Shown here in pieces: positions 51,901-59,329 of a stretch of DNA of 64,000 bases. Within the stretch, counting starts at the first letter, position 1. Every line of letters starts with the position of its first letter. The notes under the pieces are model-generated. The model worked only from the letters and a program-made list of their open reading frames with translations, was not told the origin of the DNA and searched no databases. The position numbers and the translations under genes are program-made. The DNA comes from Paenibacillus plantarum (GTDB taxonomy: Bacteria; Bacillota; Bacilli; Paenibacillales; NBRC-103111). The stretch is from the NCBI RefSeq assembly GCF_013141695.1, contig NZ_WHNY01000064.1, forward strand, positions 62,001-126,000, written 5' to 3'.

Positions 51901-52992
51901 GATGAAAAAACGCTGGACGCTATTTTAAAAACACAAGGGAGTGGTCCAATTACCTTAGTGGTGGATTCGCCAAACGATGTCGGGCAGGTACAGCTAACGT
52001 TGAATCAGCAAGCTCTGCAGAAGTTGAACGGCATCCCATCCGCGACGATTGAAACAGAAATTGGAAGCGTGAAACTACCTCTCAATCAATTGAATATGAC
52101 TCAATTAGCTCAGATCCAAGTGACAATTAGTAAGAACGACAAGGCATCAGAGCAAGCAACTGCTGCTGGATTCAAAGTAGTCGACGCAATCGATTTCACG
52201 ATGAAGACTGTTGCGACAAACGGAAAATCCGAAGAGATTTCCAGCTTCAATACTTATGTACCGTATACCGTACAGGTAGATCAAGCGATCAACGAACGTA
52301 ATCTTGCAGCCGTTAGAGTAGTCAAGGATGCGCAAGGGAATACGACTTATGAACCCGTGCCGCTTAAGGTGAAATCGGGAGAAGTGACTCTTTATAGTCA
52401 TTCGAATGAGACGTTTCTATTAATTGAAACGAATATTTCATTTACCGATACGACTAAGCATTGGGCAAAAGATGGCATTGAGCGTATGGCGAATAAATGG
52501 CTTGTTCAAGGTGTTTCCAAAGAGGAGTTCCGTCCAGATCAACCAATCACACGTGCAGAGCTGGCAACGCTTCTCACACGGACGCTCGGCATCAAGTCAT
52601 CGCATGCGAATACGGCTTTTAAAGATTTGAGCCTTACGGATTGGTTTAATGATTCGGTCAATGCTGCTGTTGAAGGTGGAATCATCACGGGCTACGAAGA
52701 TGGCACGTTCCGACCTAATCAGACGATTACACGTGAGGAAATGGCTGTCATGATCGATCGGGCGCTGCAGGCTGCTGGGTATGATGATCAACAAACAACA
52801 GGCAATCTGCCTGCATTCACGGATCAGAAGCAAATTAAATCATGGTCGGCTGACGCGGTTCGACGTTTAGTTCAACTGCAGTTGATGGAGGGCATGAGCC
52901 CCACTTCGTTCGATCCAGAGAAGGAAGCAACGCGAGCACAAAGTGCAGTACTCCTACAGCGCTTATTGCAAATCCTAACTTTTACGAAGTAG
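48991..52992 (+). CDS. SLH-anchored secreted beta-helix protein, pectate-lyase-like
   Basis: A 1333-residue exported protein. Order: signal peptide (to about Ala31); a DNRLRE/CBM96-like domain (38-225) with DWSETTITWNNA; a fibronectin type III domain (228-318); an F5/8 discoidin domain (325-450); a right-handed beta-helix (about 500-917) beginning VVNYGADPLDNAHDDRLSIQ, as in pectate-lyase-3 and polygalacturonase-like proteins; a Pro/Ser linker; an uncharacterised beta-rich domain (about 945-1145); three SLH domains (1149-1332) that bind pyruvylated wall polymer. It is therefore held on the cell surface. The substrate is probably a plant or microbial polysaccharide; catalytic residues cannot be assigned. 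A cre-like site upstream suggests catabolite repression. Confidence 0.9.
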   Translation: MKFHVFKSKISIMLICSMIFSLLLLPVAGMAADPDPEVVVNTLLPSADAAIGMDTGDASIANQNYDKKTNLSGTDGLYSISSSSSSKKHAYFMFDVASVSDNTYKYYLQVSGKKGSSDLDTDLQVFGSSYVDWSETTITWNNATQTDLSQMQQLGNVSITQPKAQSKPALAQLDVTNYVRQHLSDGKVTFVVADSIGINRSVNIYSKETSSSNPKTQLVVKRVVQSDTTPPQWPNGAALKSINLGTDFVQLAWPVATDDSSVSNYKIYQDDNLIKTVTGNTYTVQGLSPNTSVTYRVYAGDPIGNISSPLSYNVTTLSAPVPPLQVVEVNASSSDGNVESNTLDNNLFSRWSASGDGQYIMFDLGEAKRIGYVGISFYKGDQRYAPIDIQTSNDAVTWTNVFSGNSRSDTANMQAFDIPDTDARFVKIIGHGTSDGKTFISLTEVMIYAPFLNGDTPVAIVPDITPVAPPGTLPFTKAGLTKTDGSAHPLHTPNPVTGSTINVVNYGADPLDNAHDDRLSIQNAIDAASPGDEVYIPNGVYNLISSPDGFVNIKLKSGVNLRGESQSNTILKSSIDNIKNSSVVKSSNQHDILVSNLTVTSTWNRNFSLDHVTNNPDAGGPDSSIAIANYGESPSYNVTIDRVTVERFSRMAIRIENSHDVVVRRSTFRNATDLGGGGAGYGTSIQGMPKVDRLGFDNDTYWNVVEDSTFEGPYLRHGSLIQNVAHNNTLRNNHYINTKLDAIDLHGELEYLNEVYGNTIENILTGGGVGLGNTGGTAPTNHSKSGPKNHIHDNMIRNSREGIVVTMGTPETLIENNVIENTTSVSNAVGINILNGPGTRIINNIIRNNTATNYWGILLEHDNGDKNANFVGAGDPQNVQIVGNTVTGNTYGIQLQAGSNIVLTNNYLNNLGTNYDKADEVTTTEIWPAPPENSPSTSPSDGSNPPSNASDSLNAIITEENGQPIATATLDEKTLDAILKTQGSGPITLVVDSPNDVGQVQLTLNQQALQKLNGIPSATIETEIGSVKLPLNQLNMTQLAQIQVTISKNDKASEQATAAGFKVVDAIDFTMKTVATNGKSEEISSFNTYVPYTVQVDQAINERNLAAVRVVKDAQGNTTYEPVPLKVKSGEVTLYSHSNETFLLIETNISFTDTTKHWAKDGIERMANKWLVQGVSKEEFRPDQPITRAELATLLTRTLGIKSSHANTAFKDLSLTDWFNDSVNAAVEGGIITGYEDGTFRPNQTITREEMAVMIDRALQAAGYDDQQTTGNLPAFTDQKQIKSWSADAVRRLVQLQLMEGMSPTSFDPEKEATRAQSAVLLQRLLQILTFTK

Positions 52993-53003
52993 GCAAAATA
53001 AAC

Positions 53004-53052
53004 AAAAAAGCTTGGTCAAATCCCATTGGGGATTGATCAAGCTTTTCTTATT
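53004..53052. terminator. Terminator between the SLH protein gene and queF
   Basis: AAAAGCTTG.TCAAATCCC pairs with GGGGATTGATCAAGCTTTT; A and T runs lie on the two sides. It can serve both convergent genes. Confidence 0.88.
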
Positions 53053-53063
53053 TCGCTGGTATC

Positions 53064-53561
53064 TTAGCGGTTATCGATTTTCTCTGGATACAGATCATGA
53101 TTCATCAAGCGATGCTCAGCCATGGTTTCGTACTTCGTACCTGGTTGACCCCAGTTACAATAAGGATCAATGGAGATGCCGCCGCGAGGCGTGAACTTGC
53201 CCCATACCTCGATATAACGCGGATTCATCAATTCGATGAGATCGTTCATAATAATATTGACACAATCCTCGTGGAAATCACCGTGATTGCGGAAGCTGAA
53301 TAAGTAAAGTTTCAGGGACTTGCTTTCCACCATTTTGATCGTAGGAATATACGAGATGTAGAGGGTAGCGAAATCCGGTTGTCCTGTTACTGGACATAAG
53401 CTTGTGAATTCCGGGAAGTTAAATTTGACGAAATAAGCCCGATCTGGGTGTTTATTATCAAATGCTTCCAAGAGTGTTGGGTCATAATTGAAAATGTATT
53501 TCGTGCCTTGATTACCTAAAAGGGTAATGTCTTTCAAGTCTTCATTGCTTCTTCCTGCCAT
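53064..53561 (-). CDS. queF: NADPH-dependent 7-cyano-7-deazaguanine reductase
   Basis: A 165-residue type I QueF, which reduces the nitrile of preQ0 to preQ1 in queuosine biosynthesis. The catalytic Cys56 (SLCPVTGQPD) and Asp63 match Cys55 and Asp62 of the Bacillus enzyme, and the QueF motif ESKSLKLYLFSFRNHGDFHE is complete. GAGGA precedes the ATG. The mRNA leader carries a preQ1-I riboswitch, so the end product represses the gene. The other queuosine genes (queC, queD, queE) are not in the window, so queF stands alone here. Confidence 0.97.
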   Translation of the reverse strand: MAGRSNEDLKDITLLGNQGTKYIFNYDPTLLEAFDNKHPDRAYFVKFNFPEFTSLCPVTGQPDFATLYISYIPTIKMVESKSLKLYLFSFRNHGDFHEDCVNIIMNDLIELMNPRYIEVWGKFTPRGGISIDPYCNWGQPGTKYETMAEHRLMNHDLYPEKIDNR

Positions 53562-53573
53562 TGGTAATCCTCA

Positions 53574-53612
53574 TTTCATAGTTTTTTAGAGAGGGAGTTT
53601 GCGAACCTCTTC
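53574..53612 (-). ncRNA. preQ1-I riboswitch upstream of queF
   Basis: Read on the minus strand, the leader contains AGAGG, then TTCGCAAACTCC, then CCTCT and CTAAAAAACTA. That is a P1 hairpin (AGAGG/CCTCT), the C-rich loop segment and the A-rich tail that define the small preQ1-I aptamer. The tail ends about 15 bases before the start codon and is directly followed by the GAGGA ribosome-binding site, so ligand binding probably blocks translation. Pseudoknot pairing was not modelled. Confidence 0.8.
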
Positions 53613-53748
53613 TATAAGCAGATAGGTCCGTAGGTCCGCTCATAGAGGTGACTTCCTATTTCATGAAATGTATCATATTTTGCAGGAAAAAGCATCTTTG
53701 AACCGAGTGGCAATTATTACTGACTTGCGCATATCGTCTAGCTTACGC

Positions 53749-54735
53749 TTATAGCATCACGGGTTGGCCTAGTGCCACGGATTTGTAACCTGCCAAGGCG
53801 ACAACGGTTGAACGTAATCCATCTTCCCCTGTGATCGGCACCTGTTCGCCATTCAGCAACGCTTGAACAAATGATTTCACTAAGTAAGCATCCATGGAGT
53901 CACCCCAGAAATTCCATTGGCCTTTCCCGTTATCTAAGCTATATAGCTCATTCTTTTGAGCAAAAGCATCGATGGATAGCGTTCCTTTCGTACCGACAAT
54001 CGTCATCGTCACATCTCCCCATGTTGGGAAAGAGGCATTCCGCGACCAGCTTGTGTCTAAGACGCCGATTACGCCATTCGCGAATTTGACATGGATCATA
54101 CCCGCATCATCGATCTCTAAATTTTCATTGAATAAAGTAGCCGCATAAGCATAGACTTCTTTCACTTCGGATTGTGTCATCCAATTCATCAAGTCCATGA
54201 CGTGTACAGTATGATCTAATAAGGCACCGCCGCCGGATAGCTCGGATTGAAGGAACCAGCCAGAAGGAAGTGAGCCGCGATTGGTTCCCTTGATGGCTAC
54301 GATATCACCGATTTCACCCTGCTCAATTGCCTCCTTGGCTTTAACGACCGAAGCCAAATAGCGGCAAGGGAATGCCGTCATCAATTGAACACCGTTTTCT
54401 TTACAGGCGGCAATCATGGCCTCCATTTCCGAGACTGAAACGCCAAGCGGTTTTTCACAAAGCACGTGCTTGCCTGCTTTCGCCGCTGCTATCGTGATCT
54501 CTGCGTGATGTACATTTTCGGAACAAATGACAACAGCATCCAGATCCGTGGCGAGTAAATCCTGATAACGCTCATAATGAGGCAGGCCGTATGCAGCGGT
54601 TACTTTTTCCACGCGGCTGTGACTCTCGTCTGCAAAACCCGTGACCTCCACCTGCGGGATTGCTCGTAGCGATTCCAAATAAGAGTATGCATGGCCGTGC
54701 GCGAAACTGATCATACCTACTTTTAATTTCTTCAT
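53749..54735 (-). CDS. Gfo/Idh/MocA-family oxidoreductase
   Basis: A 328-residue NAD(P)-dependent sugar oxidoreductase. The N-terminal Rossmann domain is less canonical (VGMISFAHGHAYSYLESLRA) than in the neighbouring paralogue. The EKPLGVSVSE motif with its conserved Lys-Pro is clear, and GGALLDHTVHVMDLMNW supplies the usual catalytic His/Asp region. Its ATG overlaps the stop of the upstream gene by 4 bp (ATGA), so the two are coupled. They probably act on successive or related oxidised sugars. Confidence 0.92.
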   Translation of the reverse strand: MKKLKVGMISFAHGHAYSYLESLRAIPQVEVTGFADESHSRVEKVTAAYGLPHYERYQDLLATDLDAVVICSENVHHAEITIAAAKAGKHVLCEKPLGVSVSEMEAMIAACKENGVQLMTAFPCRYLASVVKAKEAIEQGEIGDIVAIKGTNRGSLPSGWFLQSELSGGGALLDHTVHVMDLMNWMTQSEVKEVYAYAATLFNENLEIDDAGMIHVKFANGVIGVLDTSWSRNASFPTWGDVTMTIVGTKGTLSIDAFAQKNELYSLDNGKGQWNFWGDSMDAYLVKSFVQALLNGEQVPITGEDGLRSTVVALAGYKSVALGQPVML

Positions 54736-55742
54736 ACTGTTTCCTCCCCGAACGCCCAGCTCGTCTTCACTTGGACAGATTTCCCCGTGCGAACCGATTC
54801 CAGCGCAGCCATTGTAATTTCTAGTGCTTTATAGGCATCGTTCGCAGTAACGATGGGCTCACTTCCATCTCGAATGCACTGAATGAAATGGGCAATCTCC
54901 AAATTATAGGGACTAGCGTATCCCGGACTTTGCGGAACTTCCGCGAAACGTCTGCCTTCTGAATCGGAAGGGGCTTTGCAGATGTGGAGAGAACTGCTTT
55001 TTTGGCTGTCGCTGCGGATGATGCCTTTGCTGCCTGCGATTTCCACGGCGGTTTGGAACGGCCCTTGGTAACCCCAGAAGGCTTCCACGTTGGCGACAGC
55101 TCCATTTTCAAAAAGAAGAGTGACTAGCGCATAATCCAAGTCGTTGACACGTTGATTCAAGGCATAGACGGATTTCACTTCGCCGACGGCCCAACGCAGA
55201 AAATCAATATCGTGGATCATGAGATCGGCAATGACGCCTCCACTTTTAGTGAAATCTTTGAACCATGGTCTGACATCACCAGGGTGTGAACCGATTCGTT
55301 TGGCATGAATGACGCCGACGCGTCCTAACTTGCCCTCATCGATGGCTTGCTTCATTTGTACATATTCAGGGAAGAATCGAACGACGTGTCCGACAAACAA
55401 GCGGACGCCGTATTGCTCGCAACCTTGGATCATAGCTGTTGCATCTTCTAGATTAAGGGCAAGTGGTTTCTCGCAAATCACATGTTTGCCGGCTTGTGCC
55501 GCTTTTAACGTATATTCCTTATGTAAGTAGCTTGGCAGTGTCACACTGACGACATCGAAATCTGCCTCGTTCAGCATGGCTTCAAAAGATGTGTAAGCAG
55601 GTGCCCCAGTCGTAACGGAAAGTGCTTGTGCTAGCTCGATATCCAGATCGCATACACCTGTCAACTCCACATCAGGCATATTGACATAGCTGAGGGCGTG
55701 CACATTCCCCATCCCCCCGCAACCAACGATCGCTATTTTCAT
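54732..55742 (-). CDS. Gfo/Idh/MocA-family oxidoreductase
   Basis: A 336-residue paralogue of the next gene. The Rossmann motif IVGCGGMGNVHA, EKPLALNLED, and the catalytic-region block GGVIADLMIHDIDFLRW are present. GAGGAGTG sets ATG 55742; the longer in-frame start at 55829 has no ribosome-binding site. It is divergent from an AraC regulator about 140 bp away, which likely controls the pair. Confidence 0.92.
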   Translation of the reverse strand: MKIAIVGCGGMGNVHALSYVNMPDVELTGVCDLDIELAQALSVTTGAPAYTSFEAMLNEADFDVVSVTLPSYLHKEYTLKAAQAGKHVICEKPLALNLEDATAMIQGCEQYGVRLFVGHVVRFFPEYVQMKQAIDEGKLGRVGVIHAKRIGSHPGDVRPWFKDFTKSGGVIADLMIHDIDFLRWAVGEVKSVYALNQRVNDLDYALVTLLFENGAVANVEAFWGYQGPFQTAVEIAGSKGIIRSDSQKSSSLHICKAPSDSEGRRFAEVPQSPGYASPYNLEIAHFIQCIRDGSEPIVTANDAYKALEITMAALESVRTGKSVQVKTSWAFGEETV

Positions 55743-55883
55743 GCCAAATTCACTCCTCATATTATCGTATGAAAATATGTAACTAAGTAATATGATATAG
55801 GTATTGTGAGGTAGCGTATATGCGGACATTTATTCAGTTTATATCCAAATTTGTCATCAATGAAAGAGTGGTGTTTGAGAGCC

Positions 55884-56768
55884 ATGCATATTTATAAAGA
55901 GCCTATCCCTTATCAGAACCCCTCATTATGCATGAAAGTGTGGCGATTCACCCAATCAGGGGCAGAAAAGGAGTACGGGAATACCTGGCATTATCATAAA
56001 GAAATTGAATTCATTTTAGTTGAGGAAGGAAGTCACGAAATTCAGACACCGAATCATGTCTACTCGCTCAAAGCCGGGGATGTCATGCTGATCGGCTCCT
56101 CCCAACTGCATAGAGGTCGCAAAATAAGCGATAAAGACCTTGTCTATATCGTTCTTCATATTGACCTACAGCCTTATTTTGATCCGGCAATGATGCGGTA
56201 TTATCGAGATTTTCTGGAGATTTTTCATCCGTTAGAAGCGCTCAATTACATTTTCCAAGAAAATGATCAAGTAAAGAAAGAAATTGCCAAGATTATTACG
56301 GATACCCATGATGAAGTTATGGGAACTAAGAAGGGGTATGAAATCGCGGTTAGCATGCACATCAAGCATCTGCTCTTAATGTTGCTTCGCCATGACAATC
56401 GGGATCTGTTAACGACACATGGCAATGTGGATGGGGATGCGGATATCATACGGTCACTTGTTGTTTATGTGGACGAGCATTTGACGGAGAAGATCGATAT
56501 GGGAGAGGTCAGTCGAATCGCTGGCATGAGTTACTCGTACTTTTCTAAATACTTCAAGAAGAAGATGGGCACTTCATTTATCGACTATGTCAACCAGAAA
56601 CGTATTTCCAAAGCGGAGCGGCTGCTCGTTACTGAAAAACGCAGTGTGAACGAAATCGCAGAGTCGGTTGGCATAGGAAATATGGCGCATTTCTATGAGT
56701 TGTTCAAACGATTCAACGGCTGTACACCTAAACAATATCTGCACAAAATGAACGTAAGCGAGAGCTAA
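55884..56768 (+). CDS. AraC-family transcriptional regulator
   Basis: A 294-residue regulator. The N-terminal cupin has WHYHKEIEFILVEEGSHEI and YSLKAGDVMLIGSSQLHRG. The C-terminal double HTH reads GMSYSYFSKYFKKKMG, then FYELFKRFNGCTPKQYLHK. The start is uncertain: ATG 55884 has a weak GAGTGG site, while ATG 55860 and TTG 55851 have none. It is divergent from the Gfo/Idh pair and upstream of the tailspike-like gene, so either side may be regulated by it. Confidence 0.9.
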   Translation: MHIYKEPIPYQNPSLCMKVWRFTQSGAEKEYGNTWHYHKEIEFILVEEGSHEIQTPNHVYSLKAGDVMLIGSSQLHRGRKISDKDLVYIVLHIDLQPYFDPAMMRYYRDFLEIFHPLEALNYIFQENDQVKKEIAKIITDTHDEVMGTKKGYEIAVSMHIKHLLLMLLRHDNRDLLTTHGNVDGDADIIRSLVVYVDEHLTEKIDMGEVSRIAGMSYSYFSKYFKKKMGTSFIDYVNQKRISKAERLLVTEKRSVNEIAESVGIGNMAHFYELFKRFNGCTPKQYLHKMNVSES

Positions 56769-56844
56769 CTTGAGTGGTCGATGCTTGTAGAAAAAGATTG
56801 ACAACGGAGTGGAATTATTGAATTATGAACTTGAAAACAAATCT

Positions 56845-56862
56845 GAAACAAACCAGAAAAGA
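56845..56862 (+). promoter_or_regulatory. Candidate operator, copy 1 of a shared 18-bp motif
   Basis: GAAACAAACCAGAAAAGA recurs with one mismatch at 59302-59319, and its first 11 bases also occur at 59250-59260. Here it sits in a run of A-rich direct repeats spaced about 11 bp apart (GAAAACAAATCT, GAAACAAACCA, GAAAAGATT), a layout expected for AraC-type binding. It lies about 100 bp before the beta-helix gene. Confidence 0.45.
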
Positions 56863-56962
56863 TTAAATTTAAGAGAATTGATTATTGAAGTGAACTAGAT
56901 GAGAATCAGAATGGAGTTTTACAAATTCACTTTGAGAGCAAAGTGAAGTAAACGGAGGCCAT

Positions 56963-59083
56963 ATGATGATCCAACTATCAAATCTGGAAGAGTTATTAGC
57001 GTATCAAGTTCATACGATTAAGGATGGGCAACTTGTCTATGTGGATGGGTATTATCAAAAGGGAGACGGTGGCTCTAAGCTTGTTCGTTGGATGATTGGC
57101 AGCACCGAGGCCGACAACGGCGGCACGATTCATGATCCTAGACATGGTGGAAGCGGCCGATGGAAGACTGTGCATAACGGGGTAGGTGATTATCGGTGGT
57201 TCGGCATTCTAGACGCGACAAAGCATGCAGATGACGCCTTGGATGCGATGGTGAACGATGTATCGATTCACCGGATTGAGTCGCATTCTGATCTTAACTT
57301 TGTCAGAAGACATACGTATGACCGCAGCAACATCGAACTTGATTTTGGAGGGCATCGTGTCACGACGGTTGGGATTGAGCTAAATGCGAAAAGCAATCCA
57401 TTCGGAGCTGTTATTTTTTTTCAGGGGAAAGCAACAGGTGAAACACAGACTCTTACACTCTCTGCTAATCTTCCAGAGCAATCCGACGTGCTAGAGGTGC
57501 TAGATGCGGCGTCTTTTGAGGTGGGAGACTGGTGGGTGGCGAGGATTCAGAACCACCCGGAAGGCTATGCGCAGCGCGAGCTGGATTATATGGTGCAGGT
57601 CACAGAAATCATAGACGAAAGCCATATTCGTGTGAATTATAAGCTCGGGTGGACGCTTGCTGCGGGTAGAGAAATCACGTTCAAGAAAATGCATCCTGTC
57701 ATACGCAGTCACATCATGAATATGAATTTTATCGGCGTTTCTGTGCCTGACAATGGATCCACGAGTGCAAAGCCATCTGAAGATTGGGATCAGATAGGAT
57801 CACATCCCATTGCCTATGAATTCGCCGTTGATTGCAATGTGAGTGACGTCACAGCTACCAAGGTTTTCTGGCCGGTCATTGAGCGGCGTTACTGCACTCA
57901 TTTCGTGACGGAGCGTTGCAAGCTAATGAACCCAGAGGAAGTGATCTGGGGAGGAACCGGCTACCTGACTCAGCAACTCAACGTGTTGTACGGTCACGTC
58001 CGAGATTGCCATACAAGCAACGCCCGTCACTTAAACGATTTCACATGTGGAGCCTACTGTATGGTGGAGAATTGTCATGGTGATGGCGATGAACATGGCT
58101 CTTTTGTCACACACGGTCAATACGAGCATGATCTTACGTTTATCGGGAATTCAGGTTTATTGTCATTTGCCAATAGTGGTACAACGTGGGGGGATAGTGC
58201 GAAACGGATCTCCGTGAAAAAGCATGTGGCTTCGCGTGTAGTTGCACACAAGCGAATTACAGATTTGACACTGGAGGATGTTCATGCGGTCTGGAAAGAG
58301 GGATTGGTCGATTCCGGCACGATTTGGGCCAACGCAGATGGGCTGCAAATGCGAGGCTGCAAAGCGGACACGATGCTTACACTTTCACAGAGCTCATCTC
58401 GTTCACAGCGAAGTAATCTTGCGGATGGTTGTTCATTTGGCATGACGAAGGGGGCTGAAATCGCTCGTATGCCCGATAATCCCCATGTAGGATTTCGGCC
58501 AGTTATGACGGATTTCACGATGCAGAATTGCCAATTTCACAACGTTGATGATAATTCACTGGGTAGTATCAACAAACTAATTTTGATGAATACATGGTTT
58601 AGAGGAGCTTCTCCAGAAGCAAAACCCATTCAAGTTTGGTGTCCTGAGGTGGTTGTGCAAGGCGGGGGTTGTGAGAATAGCGGCATGATATTGATGGGTG
58701 CATTTCATCTGGATGAGACAGGTGCAAGTGACCAGTCCATTACGGTGGATGGCGGCACCGTGTTCAGTGGGACGAATGCAGCAAAGGCCTTTTTGAAGCG
58801 AGAAGAAATGTCAGGAATCGTGACGTGGGTATTCGGCGAGTGCAAAAGCTCAGTAATGGATGCCGAGACGTCGCATTTCAGCATACATAGCGGTCCTAAT
58901 AAAATGAGGGCGATAGGTTCTCGTTTCTCGGGTGGCAAGTATGAGATTGCGGAGGGAGCGTTTGGCCATGATTCCTATTTACTCATGATGGCATGTGTAG
59001 AAGAAGGAGTCGATCGGTCCGCTCTTCCGGTTGAATCGGATAGAGTGAAGCATAAAGAGGGGAATATGATCATAGTTGAATAA
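56963..59083 (+). CDS. Tailspike-like beta-helix protein without signal peptide
   Basis: A 706-residue protein with no signal peptide, anchor or membrane segment. The first 100 residues match the stem that precedes the beta-helix in phage tailspikes and pectate-lyase-superfamily proteins (YYQKGDGGSKLVRW; ADNGGTIHDP; GRWKTVHNG; YRWFGI). The remainder looks like a right-handed beta-helix with short turns (CHTSNARHLNDFTCGAYCMV; GDGDEHGSFVTHGQ). ACGGAGG is about 8 bases before the ATG at 56963. No phage genes are near. A terminator follows. It could be an intracellular carbohydrate lyase or hydrolase; no catalytic residues are assigned. Confidence 0.75.
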   Translation: MMIQLSNLEELLAYQVHTIKDGQLVYVDGYYQKGDGGSKLVRWMIGSTEADNGGTIHDPRHGGSGRWKTVHNGVGDYRWFGILDATKHADDALDAMVNDVSIHRIESHSDLNFVRRHTYDRSNIELDFGGHRVTTVGIELNAKSNPFGAVIFFQGKATGETQTLTLSANLPEQSDVLEVLDAASFEVGDWWVARIQNHPEGYAQRELDYMVQVTEIIDESHIRVNYKLGWTLAAGREITFKKMHPVIRSHIMNMNFIGVSVPDNGSTSAKPSEDWDQIGSHPIAYEFAVDCNVSDVTATKVFWPVIERRYCTHFVTERCKLMNPEEVIWGGTGYLTQQLNVLYGHVRDCHTSNARHLNDFTCGAYCMVENCHGDGDEHGSFVTHGQYEHDLTFIGNSGLLSFANSGTTWGDSAKRISVKKHVASRVVAHKRITDLTLEDVHAVWKEGLVDSGTIWANADGLQMRGCKADTMLTLSQSSSRSQRSNLADGCSFGMTKGAEIARMPDNPHVGFRPVMTDFTMQNCQFHNVDDNSLGSINKLILMNTWFRGASPEAKPIQVWCPEVVVQGGGCENSGMILMGAFHLDETGASDQSITVDGGTVFSGTNAAKAFLKREEMSGIVTWVFGECKSSVMDAETSHFSIHSGPNKMRAIGSRFSGGKYEIAEGAFGHDSYLLMMACVEEGVDRSALPVESDRVKHKEGNMIIVE

Positions 59084-59088
59084 CCGTT

Positions 59089-59121
59089 GGAGCCTGTCTT
59101 TTATTAGATAGGCTCCTTTTA
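59089..59121 (+). terminator. Terminator after the tailspike-like gene
   Basis: GGAGCCTGTCT pairs with AGATAGGCTCC (one mismatch) around a T-rich loop, followed by TTTTAT. It separates this gene from the next operon. Confidence 0.85.
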
Positions 59122-59181
59122 TGTTACATGCATGTCATGTAATTAGGGATGATTGGTTAGTTCGTGTTATGTTATATAACA

Positions 59182-59196
59182 TTGTAAGCGATTCCA
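59182..59196 (+). promoter_or_regulatory. cre site (CcpA)
   Basis: TTGTAAGCGATTCCA is a perfect match to WTGNAANCGNWWNCA. It ends 13 bp upstream of the -35 box at 59210, so CcpA could activate or repress the fourth importer operon. Confidence 0.75.
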
Positions 59197-59209
59197 AATT
59201 AAAAAGTTA

Positions 59210-59239
59210 TTGACAACACACATGTCAGGTACTTATAAT
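59210..59239 (+). promoter_or_regulatory. SigA-type promoter of the fourth importer operon
   Basis: TTGACA (59210-59215) and TATAAT (59234-59239) are both perfect hexamers with an 18-bp spacer. The leader downstream contains an inverted repeat ACCACAA/TTGTGGT (about 59257-59287). Confidence 0.85.
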
Positions 59240-59301
59240 AAAAACATCAGAAACAAACCACAACGAATTGTTTTTATGATTGTGGTGTACTTTACAAATT
59301 A

Positions 59302-59319
59302 GAAATAAACCAGAAAAGA
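59302..59319 (+). promoter_or_regulatory. Candidate operator, copy 2 of the shared 18-bp motif
   Basis: GAAATAAACCAGAAAAGA differs from the copy at 56845 by one base. It lies 11 bp before the start codon at 59330 and runs into the ribosome-binding site (AGAGGTAGG). A shorter copy, GAAACAAACCA, is at 59250-59260. Confidence 0.45.
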
Positions 59320-59329
59320 GGTAGGGGTT

